A stretch of 64,000 nucleotides of DNA from SVTX01 sp045588675 (GCA_045588675.1 JAZNER010000030.1:1-64000), one strand, 5' to 3'; shown: positions 8,191 to 16,331, counted from the stretch's first letter. Notes: a model not told the origin generated them from the sequence alone. Translations and numbers: made by a program.

Positions 8191-9063
8191 TTATTCCAGC
8201 ACAGCTAAATACTGATCCAATCTCTTATTGAGATACTCCGCGAAGAGCTTTATCATCTCGGAACGGTGATCGAATGCGTCATAATAACGCATTCTGTCGG
8301 TGAATTTGATATCGATGGGTGGATAGCCTGCTTTCATCAGTTCAAGGTTGATGATGAGTCGTCCGGTTCTGCCGTTACCGTCGATGAAGGGGTGGATGGA
8401 CTCAAACGCGATATGCAGGTCTGCGAGCTTTTCCACGATGTTTCGCTCATCGTTTGCATACTGCTGCATGAGGTCGTTCATTTTAGGCTCAATCAGATAA
8501 GGCTGAACGGGATCCTGATTTGCACCCATAATGCGGACGGGCACTCTTCGGTACACGCCGCGGTCAAGGGGTTTATCCACCAAAGCGAGCGAGTGGATCT
8601 GCTTGATGACCGTTTCGGAGAGCGGTGTGCGCTCCTTGACGAGATCGCAGATATAGTAAAACGCGTCCTTATGTCCTACCGCTTCCATGTGGTCCTTCAG
8701 CGGCTTCTGGTCAATGGTCAAGCCCTTGAGAACCATGTCAGTTTCACGCAGAGTAAGGGTGTTGCCTTCGATTGCGTTGGAGTTGTAGGTATATTCAATC
8801 ATGAAGTCCTCGTTCAATCGCGCCACCTCACCCTCAGTGAGCGGTCTACGACCGTCGAGTTCTAATTTCTTTCTTTCAATTTGAGCAAGAAGCATTTCCT
8901 TGCCGCGGATACGTCCGTCAGCCGGCTTGGGTGCATTATCGGGTACATACCAGAGTTTACCATCACGCCACGCCCCGTCAATCTGTCCGTTTACGCACAG
9001 CACGCGAACACGTCTATCGGATATGCCCCACTTCTCTGCCGCCTGTTTAGTTGTCATTGCCAT
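8191..9063 (-). CDS. fic: class II Fic-domain protein with N-terminal HTH
   Basis: I start at ATG 9061-9063 (MAMTTKQAAEKWG), which has a GAGGTGATA ribosome site; the open frame runs 60 codons further upstream without one. The 290-aa protein has a MerR/excisionase-like DNA-binding segment (residues 1-45), an inhibitory helix with SNAIEGN matching the (S/T)xxxE(G/N) motif, and the Fic catalytic loop HPFIDGNGRTGR. Fic enzymes transfer AMP or related groups to hydroxyl side chains of target proteins. The inhibitory motif on the N-terminal side of the fold makes it class II, normally self-restrained. The target is unknown. It is convergent with the tracrRNA and lies outside the cas operon. Confidence 0.93.
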   Translation of the reverse strand: MAMTTKQAAEKWGISDRRVRVLCVNGQIDGAWRDGKLWYVPDNAPKPADGRIRGKEMLLAQIERKKLELDGRRPLTEGEVARLNEDFMIEYTYNSNAIEGNTLTLRETDMVLKGLTIDQKPLKDHMEAVGHKDAFYYICDLVKERTPLSETVIKQIHSLALVDKPLDRGVYRRVPVRIMGANQDPVQPYLIEPKMNDLMQQYANDERNIVEKLADLHIAFESIHPFIDGNGRTGRLIINLELMKAGYPPIDIKFTDRMRYYDAFDHRSEMIKLFAEYLNKRLDQYLAVLE

Positions 9064-9065
9064 AT

Positions 9066-9123
9066 TATCACCTCGTAATTGAGATTTACAATTAATATAA
9101 TATATCACCATAATTATATCACC
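9066..9123. promoter_or_regulatory. three TATCACC direct repeats, candidate fic operator
   Basis: TATCACC occurs at 9066-9072, 9103-9109 and 9117-9123; on the fic strand this is GGTGATA. One copy overlaps the -10 side of the fic promoter and another the fic ribosome site. The Fic protein carries its own DNA-binding domain, so autoregulation is a reasonable inference. Confidence 0.45.
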
Positions 9124-9141
9124 TTTTCGGCATAATGTCAA
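9113..9141 (-). promoter_or_regulatory. fic promoter
   Basis: On the minus strand TTGACA (9136-9141), 17 bp and TATAAT (9113-9118) form a perfect consensus about 50 bp upstream of the chosen fic start. This supports the short reading of fic, because the longer frame would begin upstream of the promoter. Confidence 0.85.
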
Positions 9142-9206
9142 CAAATTACGGAATATTATTGTGTTTTTGCGGAACAATATCAAATGGATAAATGAATACA
9201 ACACTA

Positions 9207-9240
9207 ATCCCCCAAGCGGTCTTTTTTCCACTTGGGGGAT
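9207..9240. repeat. 10-bp perfect inverted repeat
   Basis: ATCCCCCAAG and CTTGGGGGAT are separated by 14 nt. On the plus strand CATTGTTTTTTG follows, so it may be a terminator, though no plus-strand gene leads into it. It could also be the end of a small mobile element. Confidence 0.5.
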
Positions 9241-9335
9241 CATTGTTTTTTGTTCGTTGTTTTACCTCTTCCCGAATTAACTTTGGCACGGCAATGAACT
9301 GGATTCATATACCATATTCTCACCGCCCCGAACCC

Positions 9336-9357
9336 ATGTTATCACATATGATAACAT
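9336..9357. promoter_or_regulatory. 9-bp inverted repeat, operator-like
   Basis: ATGTTATCA and TGATAACAT are separated by CATA, followed by CTTTTTTTG on the plus strand. It lies 113 bp upstream of the RepL-like gene, so it is either an operator for that gene or a terminator. Confidence 0.4.
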
Positions 9358-9469
9358 CTTTTTTTGAATCAAATCATTAATATCTGCCGCTCGCGTAAAA
9401 AATCGAACGTAAATTGGTGCTCCATCTTGCATACTTATTTTGAATAACATAGAAAGGAGGAACGCGGCA

Positions 9470-9793
9470 ATGTTGTTTTTGAAAATATACTACATTAGCT
9501 TTTTTGAGAAAATGCTTCCATCAGCTTCAACCGAGACGCGCGTTTTGGCATACATTATGCGTCATATGGGCTACGACAACTATGTGTATATCAGATACAA
9601 GGACGTAGCCGATGTGATCGGCAGGTGCGATGACACCGTGGGCAACGTGATTCGCAATTTGGAAGAATGTGATTTTCTCCGTCAAAATGGCCCTAATCGC
9701 TATATGATCAACCCGACTTGCATTCACAAAGGACCAAAAGATCGTTGCGAAAACCTGTCAAAAGAGTTTTTCAACATATTTAAGAATGGGTAA
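9470..9793 (+). CDS. RepL-like winged-helix replication/regulatory protein
   Basis: ATG 9470-9472 follows AAGGAGG (9454-9460). The frame is open slightly further upstream from a TTG with no ribosome site. The 107-aa product has a winged-helix layout: TETRVLAYIMRHM, KDVADVIGRCDDTVGNVIRN (helix-turn-helix) and a wing ending NRYMINPTCIHKG. The wing is typical of RepL-type plasmid replication proteins of Firmicutes, where MINP..IxKG is common. Its presence beside a recombinase suggests a former plasmid or integrated element. It could be a regulator instead of an initiator. Confidence 0.7.
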   Translation: MLFLKIYYISFFEKMLPSASTETRVLAYIMRHMGYDNYVYIRYKDVADVIGRCDDTVGNVIRNLEECDFLRQNGPNRYMINPTCIHKGPKDRCENLSKEFFNIFKNG

Positions 9794-9980
9794 AAAACTT
9801 ATCAACACCTATACTACACACCATCGTTTCTTTCGAGAACTGAACGTATTGCACGGCTAGTATTGCTTTTTGTATAAAAAAAGAGAATAAAAAAGAAACA
9901 AAAAAAGAAGATTAGATGCATTACAAAGCTCAAACATTAAGAAACCCTTTATGGTATAACGGTTTCAGCGAAAATTCGCC

Positions 9981-10039
9981 TCCGAATATTTTCGGGGTTG
10001 CTATCGAAAGATTTTTGTCCAAGCCCGAAAATATTCGGA
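9981..10039. repeat. long inverted repeat, 20-bp arms
   Basis: TCCGAATATTTTCGGG (9981-9996) pairs perfectly with CCCGAAAATATTCGGA (10024-10039). The arms extend to 20 bp (9981-10000, 10020-10039) with one mismatch, leaving a 19-nt loop. It lies between the RepL-like gene and the recombinase, with no T-tract, so a terminator is unlikely. A replication, transfer or recombination site is possible. The whole gap 9794-10179 holds no gene I can support. Confidence 0.75.
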
Positions 10040-10179
10040 TGGCTTCACCCATCAAAATTCGTACATTTTACGCTTTTTCATTATTTTATGTATATGCTGA
10101 ATGATATATCAATTAAGTTGTATCATTTCTGATCACACTCCAATATATAAAATAATAGAAACACCAAGGAGAACATACT

Positions 10180-10296
10180 ATGAACAACTACACTGTAACC
10201 AATACGTTCCGTGACGGCGAGATATCCGCTAAGAGATATGAGCTCATCTGGCGGGGTATTATTGAGCGCGCTGAAAAAACTCGCAGAAGAATATAG
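10180..10296 (+). CDS. 38-aa protein upstream of the serine recombinase
   Basis: ATG 10180-10182 sits 8 nt after AAGGAG (10166-10171). The product reads MNNYTVTNTFRDGEIS, then AKRYELIWRGIIERAEKTRR, ending RI and TAG. The strong ribosome site, protein-like composition (basic amphipathic C-terminal helix) and position just before the recombinase suggest a real small gene, perhaps an element-encoded accessory or excision-related protein. That role is inference from position only. The stop codon falls inside the -35 box of the recombinase promoter. Confidence 0.6.
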   Translation: MNNYTVTNTFRDGEISAKRYELIWRGIIERAEKTRRRI

Positions 10297-10323
10297 ACAA
10301 TGACACGTCATCTGTGGTATAAT
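10294..10323 (+). promoter_or_regulatory. recombinase promoter with palindrome in the spacer
   Basis: TAGACA (10294-10299), an 18-bp spacer and TATAAT (10318-10323). The spacer contains ATGAC-AC-GTCAT (10300-10311), a symmetric site placed where a repressor would block polymerase. Confidence 0.55.
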
Positions 10324-10341
10324 AGATGCGGAGGTAATAGT

Positions 10342-10371
10342 ATGTTCTTGTCAGAGAGGAGATAAGAACAT
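10342..10371 (+). promoter_or_regulatory. hairpin enclosing the recombinase ribosome site
   Basis: ATGTTCTT (10342-10349) pairs with AAGAACAT (10364-10371). The loop holds the AGAGGAG ribosome site, and the start codon (10370-10372) is partly inside the stem. This could limit translation of the recombinase. Confidence 0.45.
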
Positions 10372-11929
10372 GAATCAAAAAGTAGCAATTTACTGTCGTC
10401 TTTCCGAGGAAGACAGAAACAAACGCAACGAAACAGACGATTCCGAGAGTATTCAGAATCAAAAGAACATGCTTTTAGAACATGCCTACAAAAATGATTG
10501 GGAGATATACGACATTTACAGCGATGACGATTACACAGGTGCTGACCGCAACCGCCCCGAGTTCAAACGCTTGATTGCTGACGCTAAATCACACAAATTT
10601 AATATTGTGCTCTGCAAAACGCAGTCACGTTTTACCCGTGAGCTTGAGCTCGTTGAAAAATACATACACGGGCTCTTCCCTTTATGGGGCATTCATTTCG
10701 TGAGTATCGTGGACAACGCGGATACGGACAACAAAGGCAATAAAAAAAGCCGTCAGATCAACGGACTTGTAAACGAGTGGTATCTTGAGGATATGTCTGA
10801 CAACATCAAAAGCGTACTTGAAAACAAGCGCAGGCAGGGATTACATATTGGCTCATTTGCGCTGTATGGGTATCAAAAGGATCCGGCGGTCAAAGGGCAT
10901 TTGATTGTCGACGACGTTGCCGCCGAGGTTGTGCGCGAGGTGTTTGCGCTTTACGATCAGGGCTACGGCAGAACGGCGATAGCGCGTATTTTAAATGAAC
11001 GCGGTATTCCCAACCCTACGGAATATAAGCGTTTGTGCGGACTCAGATATCAGCCGGCAAAGACAAAAAACAGCACTATGTGGCGTTACCCGGCGATATC
11101 AAGCATGCTTTCAAATCAAATGTATATTGGCAATATGGTTCAAGGGAGACGCGGTAGCATTTCCTATAAAACAAAAGAGGTTAAACCCCGTCCAAAATCT
11201 GACTGGTATGTCGTTGAGGGTACTCACGATCCCATAATTGACCGTGAGCTTTGGGACCGCGTGCAAGCCAAGCTTTCCGACCGCGCCAAACCTTTCATAA
11301 CGGGAACGGTAGGCATCTTTGCAGGAAAAGCTATTTGTGGTGAGTGCGGATACACTATGAGATCCTCAAAAAATCACGGTAGGTACTATCTTCAATGTGC
11401 CACGCGCCACGTATCCAAGGGGGCATGTAACGGCTGCTTTATACCCGTAAACACGCTTGAAGGTATCGTGATTGATGAGCTTAACAAGATCACCGACCAA
11501 TATCTTGACCGCGACGAGCTTGAAAGGAATATTGAATTTTCAGCTACGCTCAAAAAAAGAAAGCAAGAGTTGACGTCTTCCCTTTCGCCTATGGAAAAGA
11601 CTCTCGAGCAGCTCTCAAAGGGTGTGCGCGATTTGTATATGGATAAGGTCAAGGGGATAATCACCGAGTCTGATTTCGTTGCTCTTTCGTGCGACATCAA
11701 AAAAGACATTCGTCGCGTTGAGGAAGAAATAACCGCAGTCAAAAAACAAATCGGTGACATTGAGAAGCGTCTTGAAGCGGGTGATGACCGTAAAAAAATC
11801 ATAGAAAAATACATCTATCCCGAACGCCTTACGCGCGAGATGACGGAGGCTCTCATTGACAAGGTCATAATCACGAGAAACCCTTTAAACAAAAAGGAAA
11901 TCGGCATTAATATCTGCTGGAAATTTTAA
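10370..11929 (+). CDS. large serine recombinase
   Basis: The 519-aa protein has the resolvase-type catalytic domain (residues 1-150; YCRLSEEDR with the nucleophile Ser about residue 12, and RFTRELELVEKY), the Recombinase domain (about 165-290), a zinc ribbon with two cysteine pairs (CGECGYTM and later Cys residues, about 320-350) and a coiled-coil C-terminal region (about 390-475). This is the architecture of the integrases of phages and TnpX/Tn4451-type elements, which cut and rejoin attP and attB at a 2-bp core. Its stop lies about 20 bp before a truncated CotJC-like gene, as expected when the integrase gene sits at one end of its element. Confidence 0.95.
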   Translation: MNQKVAIYCRLSEEDRNKRNETDDSESIQNQKNMLLEHAYKNDWEIYDIYSDDDYTGADRNRPEFKRLIADAKSHKFNIVLCKTQSRFTRELELVEKYIHGLFPLWGIHFVSIVDNADTDNKGNKKSRQINGLVNEWYLEDMSDNIKSVLENKRRQGLHIGSFALYGYQKDPAVKGHLIVDDVAAEVVREVFALYDQGYGRTAIARILNERGIPNPTEYKRLCGLRYQPAKTKNSTMWRYPAISSMLSNQMYIGNMVQGRRGSISYKTKEVKPRPKSDWYVVEGTHDPIIDRELWDRVQAKLSDRAKPFITGTVGIFAGKAICGECGYTMRSSKNHGRYYLQCATRHVSKGACNGCFIPVNTLEGIVIDELNKITDQYLDRDELERNIEFSATLKKRKQELTSSLSPMEKTLEQLSKGVRDLYMDKVKGIITESDFVALSCDIKKDIRRVEEEITAVKKQIGDIEKRLEAGDDRKKIIEKYIYPERLTREMTEALIDKVIITRNPLNKKEIGINICWKF

Positions 11930-11951
11930 GTACAAAAGTATCCGATAGCCG

Positions 11952-12182
11952 ATAGCATCAGAGCAAAAGGCGCGTGTGACCTACGACAACATTCTGCGTC
12001 TTGTTGACGACCCTGACATCAAGGAGCCTATTAAATATCTCAGACAGCGCGAGCTGGTTCACTATCAGCGCTTTGGTGATGCTCTTCGCTTGACTCAGGA
12101 TAGACTTAACTCAAAGAATTTTTACGCGTACAATCCTGCATTTGACAAGGGTGTTAGCAAATCGCCCTTCAAAAAGCAATAA
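11952..12182 (+). pseudogene. CotJC-like manganese-catalase C-terminal fragment
   Basis: The frame reads IASEQKARVTYDNILRLVDD, then LRQRELVHYQRFGDALRLTQ, and later SKNFYAYNPAF, which closely fits the C-terminal quarter of CotJC spore-coat/manganese catalases (family length about 190-200 aa; about 75 left here). Upstream the frame closes at a TAG within 15 bp, and the metal-binding N-terminal part is missing. The break comes immediately after the recombinase gene, so I infer integration into cotJC or deletion at the element end. It also shows that the host lineage forms spores. Confidence 0.75.
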
Positions 12183-12194
12183 TTGCATTAAAAT

Positions 12195-12227
12195 AAAAAA
12201 CTCCGAAATCAAATTCGGAGTTTTTTT
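12195..12227. terminator. bidirectional rho-independent terminator
   Basis: CTCCGAA and TTCGGAG form the stem, flanked by a run of A on the left and T on the right. It serves the CotJC fragment on the plus strand and the phage-remnant genes on the minus strand. Confidence 0.85.
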
Positions 12228-12228
12228 G

Positions 12229-12444
12229 TCATTTGAGCCAACTGTCCAGCTCGTCTTTTGTTATTCCCATCTTCGCGACAAGCCCATTATGACTGAAATC
12301 ATACTGCTCTTTTGTAATTGCGCCGTTTGAAAGAAAAGTGTCAAGAGTTTCCTTTTGTTTAAGATACAACTGTTTTCGTTTATCCTGCGGAGTAATGGCG
12401 CACGGTATATTATTATTTTTTATTTCAAACATCATTTTTACCAT
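12229..12444 (-). CDS. small SHOCT-like protein, possibly fused remnant
   Basis: The 71-aa frame ends in a short helical module (KQKETLDTFLSNGAITKEQY, then GITKDELDSWL) resembling SHOCT-type C-terminal domains common in mobile elements. No ribosome site precedes its first Met. Reading further upstream in the same frame gives EILNRWRDRRNNAAA, which belongs to the end of the neighbouring phage-type protein. So it may be the 3' part of a frameshifted fusion and not an independent gene. Confidence 0.45.
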   Translation of the reverse strand: MVKMMFEIKNNNIPCAITPQDKRKQLYLKQKETLDTFLSNGAITKEQYDFSHNGLVAKMGITKDELDSWLK

Positions 12445-13664
12445 AGCCGCTGCATTGTTTCTGCGGTCACGCCAACGGTTAAGAATTTCCTTTCGGCGCG
12501 CGCTCTCTCTTGAGTCTCTACAAGCTTACGCGCTTTTTTAAGCACACGCTTAAGTACCTCTTTTTCCTCAACGGTCAATACTTCTGCTGTCGCTTTCTTT
12601 ATCTGACTGTCAAGGATGTGCATACGGTTGAGTGTTTCCTCTGCGGCTTTCCTGTCTACCTTTTCGCCAAACTGCTGTTCCTTGTAAAGTCTGCCTTGCT
12701 CGGCTCTCTCGTCCTGAAGGTCTTTCAGATTTGAGAGTCTATCCTGGAAGATAGTCAAAGCATCATTTTCAGCTTCTGTAAGGTCGCTCACCTTGATTTC
12801 GTTAGCCGCCATTTCAAGCACTTCACGGTCAGTTAGCGTGTCGGTGCGCTGTTGTTCTTGAATTGTGTAGTCGGAATAATCATCATGATTTTCTTGGCTT
12901 GGCTGAACATACTCATAATACGACTGGCGTAATTGATTGTCGGGATGCGCTAACAGTACGTCCAATGCTTTTTTCAACTTATCGTAAGCACTGAAGGATT
13001 TATTTATGCCAAATATATGACAAATAGCCTCCAACAACTTATCCCATGTACTGAGATGTGTTCTTTTGAGCTTTTCAACAAATTCGCGGTTAGCAAGTTC
13101 TGCGACAAGTTCTTTTGCATTCTTAATTCCATACTCTTTAGCGAATAAAGGATCGTCTTTAATCTTAAGGTGAACGGCGAAAATTTGTTCACAGGCTTTG
13201 TACATTTCCTTTGACATCATTGCCGTTGATTCTCCCTTTCTCACTTTAATGTATTCACTCATCGCATATACCATCGCTGTGTGTATCATTTCGTGCACGA
13301 TAATTCGTGCTTTTGTTTCAGCAGAAACCTTGCTATCTCCGAAATCCTCTTGACTAAGAACAACCTTACCTCTGTTTGCCATACCGCCGTGTTTCTGTTT
13401 GTGCTTGTCTATTATACTGGGTTCAACATAAACTCTAACGCCTGCGGTTACGCAGAAATCATACACCTTATCAAAAAGAACATCTAATTCGTATTCAATA
13501 TTAATGTCCTTGAAAATGCGTCTTATTTCTTGTAACAAGTATTCTCGGACACTTAATTGAACGCTTGTAGGAATTATCAATGCGCTTTTATCAAGTTTTG
13601 TGGCATCATCTTTGCTGTAGTCAAGATAAACTCTGCTCTGCTCCTGAACGGTATCATCATCCAC
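12438..13664 (-). pseudogene. phage/ICE polyprotein fragment with HExxH metallopeptidase motif
   Basis: The frame is open from 14012, but its first part is low-complexity (rich in E, T, Q, S) and overlaps two better candidate genes, so I place the credible start near GTG 13664. The product has a zinc-peptidase motif IIVHEMIHTAMVYAM in the middle, then a helical section (EVLEMAANEIKVSDLTEAEN, then EQGRLYKEQQFGEKVDR) typical of very large proteins from Clostridia phages and conjugative elements. Near 12490 a one-base shift moves the expected RWRDRRNNAAA continuation into another frame. I read it as a decayed internal piece of such a protein. Confidence 0.55.
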
Positions 13665-13687
13665 CTTGCCAAGCTGTTCCTCGGTTT

Positions 13688-13930
13688 CTACTTCTGCTTG
13701 AACTCCTTGCAGGTCACCTTGTTCTTCGCTATTTCCGATGGTATTCCTTTCGGATATAGCAGTTTGCATCTCGCCGTCCCCGGTATTCTTTGTATGCAGT
13801 CGTTGCACTTGGCTCGTATCGGTTTCAGTATTGGGTGATCGTGATTCTCCTGAATTATCCCCTGAAGCATTTCCTTCAGTTCTTCTTCCGTCGGCGGTCT
13901 CAGGTTGGGTTTCTTGCTGTTCATATGCAT
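13688..13930 (-). CDS. small cysteine-containing mobile-element protein
   Basis: The 80-aa frame (MHMNSKKPNLRPPTEEELKE, then CNDCIQRIPGTARCKLLYPK and GIPSEI) resembles small phage/ICE proteins with a CxxC, a later Cys, and a YPxGIP motif. The likely start is the second Met, 13924. It begins 6 bp after the upstream 80-aa gene. Its third cysteine pair partner (CKEF) is close to the end, suggesting a metal-binding knuckle. Function unknown. It shares bases with the low-complexity upstream extension of the 12438 frame; I consider this frame the real one. Confidence 0.55.
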   Translation of the reverse strand: MHMNSKKPNLRPPTEEELKEMLQGIIQENHDHPILKPIRAKCNDCIQRIPGTARCKLLYPKGIPSEIAKNKVTCKEFKQK

Positions 13931-13936
13931 CCTCCG

Positions 13937-14179
13937 TTAAGTAAATTGTGGGTGTTCCGTCTGAATCATATTCAATTCTGTCAGTAACAAAGTTGACAAT
14001 GCGAGGGAACAATACCTCGCTTTGTCCGACATTTCCTGTATTCTCTGACCTTCCTCTGTCGTCATGAACTCCTCTGAGGTCATCCCCTTGCTTCTGATGT
14101 ACTGTTCCATTTCTTCCTGCATCTCGGTTAAGCTCAGCTCCTCCGATTCCAAGATTTCCATTATCGACTTGTACTTCAT
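13937..14179 (-). CDS. small helical protein of mobile-element type
   Basis: The 80-aa protein starts MKYKSIMEILESEELS after AAAGGAACC and is predicted to be helical, with acidic repeats (EEMEQYIRSKG, EEFMTTEEGQR). I do not recognise the family. It lies 40 bp downstream of alr in the same direction and heads the group of phage/ICE remnants, which appear to be read from the alr transcript. Confidence 0.5.
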   Translation of the reverse strand: MKYKSIMEILESEELSLTEMQEEMEQYIRSKGMTSEEFMTTEEGQRIQEMSDKARYCSLALSTLLLTELNMIQTEHPQFT

Positions 14180-14218
14180 TGTTAATGGTTCCTTTACATA
14201 AATAATTATATCAAAGCT

Positions 14219-15346
14219 TTAAATATAGATTCTGGGCACTCTCTTTGATATTCCACAAATGATTTCATAACCAATCGTGTCAATTTGCTTAGCCATATCG
14301 TCGGCACTTAGCTTCTCTGCTCCGCTTTGACCTATAAGAGTTACCTCGTCGCCAATTTTGATACTCTTTCCTTTTTTCACAAGAGCGGTTACATCAATCA
14401 TCATCTGGTCCATGCAAACTCTGCCAACAATACCTGCCCTCTCACCGTCAATAAGAACATGTCCGCAATTCGAAAGGTCGCGTCTGTATCCGTCTGCGTA
14501 GCCTGTGGGCAAAATTGCAATCGTCATATCATTCTCTGCGACAAAGCTTCTTCCGTATCCAATGCTCTCACCCGTTTTTACATTTTTAACCATAGAAACG
14601 ACTGTTTTCCAGGAAAGCACGGGAGCAATGCCCTCAGGCAAGCTATTTTCATAATCCGGCTTTAAACCATACATAACTATGCCGAGCCGCACTATTTGGT
14701 CGCCACCACAGTAGAGTCCTCCTGCAGAGTTCATACAATGAATATACGGAAGGTTCAAATCCCCTGTTTTCTCTTTTAATTGGTTGAATTTTTCAATTTG
14801 CGATTTTGTAAATTCTATATTATCTTCACTGTGTGAATCCGCAACGCACAAATGGGTGAAAAAGCCGTTAAGCTTTATTTTTTCACTATACTTGCGAATG
14901 ATTTTTTCACAATAATCTGTGTCGTCGCCGTCAATACCTATTCGGTTCATTCCCGTATCAATAGCAAGCTGGCACTTAATTTCAAGCCCAGACTGTGCAA
15001 TTAATTCGGCGTACTCCTCACAAAGCAAAGCTTGTGTTATATTAAAATTATATAAATCCTCAAAGTTTTCTCTTGGTGTGTAGCCAAGTATTAATATCTC
15101 ACCGCCGACAGCCGCATTTCGAAGCGTTTTTGCTTCGTCAATATTGGAAACGGCAAACAGCTTAACTCCTCTCTCCCATAAAGCCCGACACACCTCAACA
15201 TCTCCGTGACCGTACGCGTCAGCCTTCACAACAGCCATAATCTGAGCGGTGGGCGGTAGAGTTGACTTATATATATTGTAATTCTTAATTAGCTGTCCCA
15301 GATTGATTTCAACCCAAGACCGCTTTGTATCAGTTGATATATACAC
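14219..15346 (-). CDS. alr: alanine racemase
   Basis: The 375-aa protein is a fold-type III PLP enzyme that interconverts L- and D-alanine for peptidoglycan. The PLP lysine lies in VVKADAYGHGD (about residue 40). The catalytic tyrosine is expected in the IGYGRSFVAEND region of the C-terminal beta domain, and the family motif RVCMDQMMIDVT is present. It begins 18 bp after ddl in the same operon, so D-Ala synthesis and D-Ala-D-Ala ligation are co-expressed. Length and motifs are normal. Confidence 0.95.
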   Translation of the reverse strand: MYISTDTKRSWVEINLGQLIKNYNIYKSTLPPTAQIMAVVKADAYGHGDVEVCRALWERGVKLFAVSNIDEAKTLRNAAVGGEILILGYTPRENFEDLYNFNITQALLCEEYAELIAQSGLEIKCQLAIDTGMNRIGIDGDDTDYCEKIIRKYSEKIKLNGFFTHLCVADSHSEDNIEFTKSQIEKFNQLKEKTGDLNLPYIHCMNSAGGLYCGGDQIVRLGIVMYGLKPDYENSLPEGIAPVLSWKTVVSMVKNVKTGESIGYGRSFVAENDMTIAILPTGYADGYRRDLSNCGHVLIDGERAGIVGRVCMDQMMIDVTALVKKGKSIKIGDEVTLIGQSGAEKLSADDMAKQIDTIGYEIICGISKRVPRIYI

Positions 15347-15363
15347 TATATTTCTCCTATGAA

Positions 15364-16299
15364 TTATTCTAACGCTAAATCAACTATTTTCGAAGCAAGC
15401 TCCGAAAAGGAAATACCCGCTTCTTTTGCGGAATCGGGGAAAAGTGACATTGCTGTCATTCCGGGCAGAGTGTTGATTTCAATTACCATAGGTCCTTTTT
15501 TCTTGTCGATTATAAAATCAATTCTTGAAAGTCCACGACAGCCGATTGCCTCATAAGCCAGTATTCCAAGTCTTGAAACCTCGTCAGCTTCACGCTCAGA
15601 AATTCTTGCGGGCAGAATATGATGGCACATTCCGGGGGTGTATTTTGATTCATAATCGTAAAACTCGTTTTCAGATGTAATTTCAATAATCGGGAGAGGT
15701 TGGGGATTTTCATTTCCCAAAATCGGCAATGTCACCTCAACTCCGTCAAGAAACTCCTCAGCTAAAAGGTAATCTCCGTATTTAAACACCTCGTCAACAG
15801 CCTCTTTCATCTGTTCCCTCTTGTTGACAATCACAACGCCAATGCTTGAGCCCTGTGTCGGTGCTTTTAAGACCATAGGAAGCCCGATTTTTTCAATAAG
15901 CAAATCGATGAGAGCATCAAAGCTTTCTATGTTCTGCTTTTTTATTTCAATGAATTTGGCGGTTGGAATTTCTGCATATTCAAGCATTTTTTTGGTCAGG
16001 ATTTTGTCCATAGCTATCGCACTCGAAGCAATTCCCGAGCCCGTGTAGCGAATGCCTGCCAGCTCGAGCGCTCCTTGAATTGAGCCGTCCTCACCGCCCT
16101 TGCCGTGAAGAGCCAAAAAGCACAAGTCCGGCTTTTTAGCGCACAATTCACTAAAATTATCACTTGTCAAATCAAAAAGACTTACATTTGAATAGCCTGC
16201 CTCCGCAAGCGCCTCAAAAACAGCCTTTCCGCTACGGAGCGATACCTCTCGCTCACTTGAAATGCCACCGCACACAACAACAATATTCAATTCTTTCAT
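15364..16299 (-). CDS. ddl: D-alanine--D-alanine ligase
   Basis: The 311-aa ATP-grasp enzyme makes D-Ala-D-Ala for peptidoglycan. Visible are the N-terminal GGISSEREVSLRSG motif, LHGKGGEDGSIQG (substrate loop), KAPTQGSSIGVV (ATP-grasp), the EVTLP strand and the metal-binding end RIDFIID with EINTLPGMT. Residues fit a Ddl and not a vancomycin-type D-Ala-D-Lac ligase, though distinguishing them needs alignment of the active-site Tyr. The neighbour alr supplies its substrate. Confidence 0.95.
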   Translation of the reverse strand: MKELNIVVVCGGISSEREVSLRSGKAVFEALAEAGYSNVSLFDLTSDNFSELCAKKPDLCFLALHGKGGEDGSIQGALELAGIRYTGSGIASSAIAMDKILTKKMLEYAEIPTAKFIEIKKQNIESFDALIDLLIEKIGLPMVLKAPTQGSSIGVVIVNKREQMKEAVDEVFKYGDYLLAEEFLDGVEVTLPILGNENPQPLPIIEITSENEFYDYESKYTPGMCHHILPARISEREADEVSRLGILAYEAIGCRGLSRIDFIIDKKKGPMVIEINTLPGMTAMSLFPDSAKEAGISFSELASKIVDLALE

Positions 16300-16331
16300 A
16301 TCTCTGTTTCCTCTGCTCTATGTAAATTTTT

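Noticed and set aside
8266..8865. 199-codon plus-strand frame opposite fic
   Set aside because: Antisense shadow of a clear Fic protein; no family pattern, no ribosome site.
9277..9432. 51-codon minus-strand frame starting MQDGAPIYVRFFTRAADIND
   Set aside because: Protein-like composition, but the ribosome site is weak and it leaves only 38 bp to the divergent RepL-like gene; not supported enough to list.
13769..14012. Upstream extension of the HEMIH-containing frame to ATG 14012
   Set aside because: Low-complexity translation that overlaps two better small genes; most likely a shadow.
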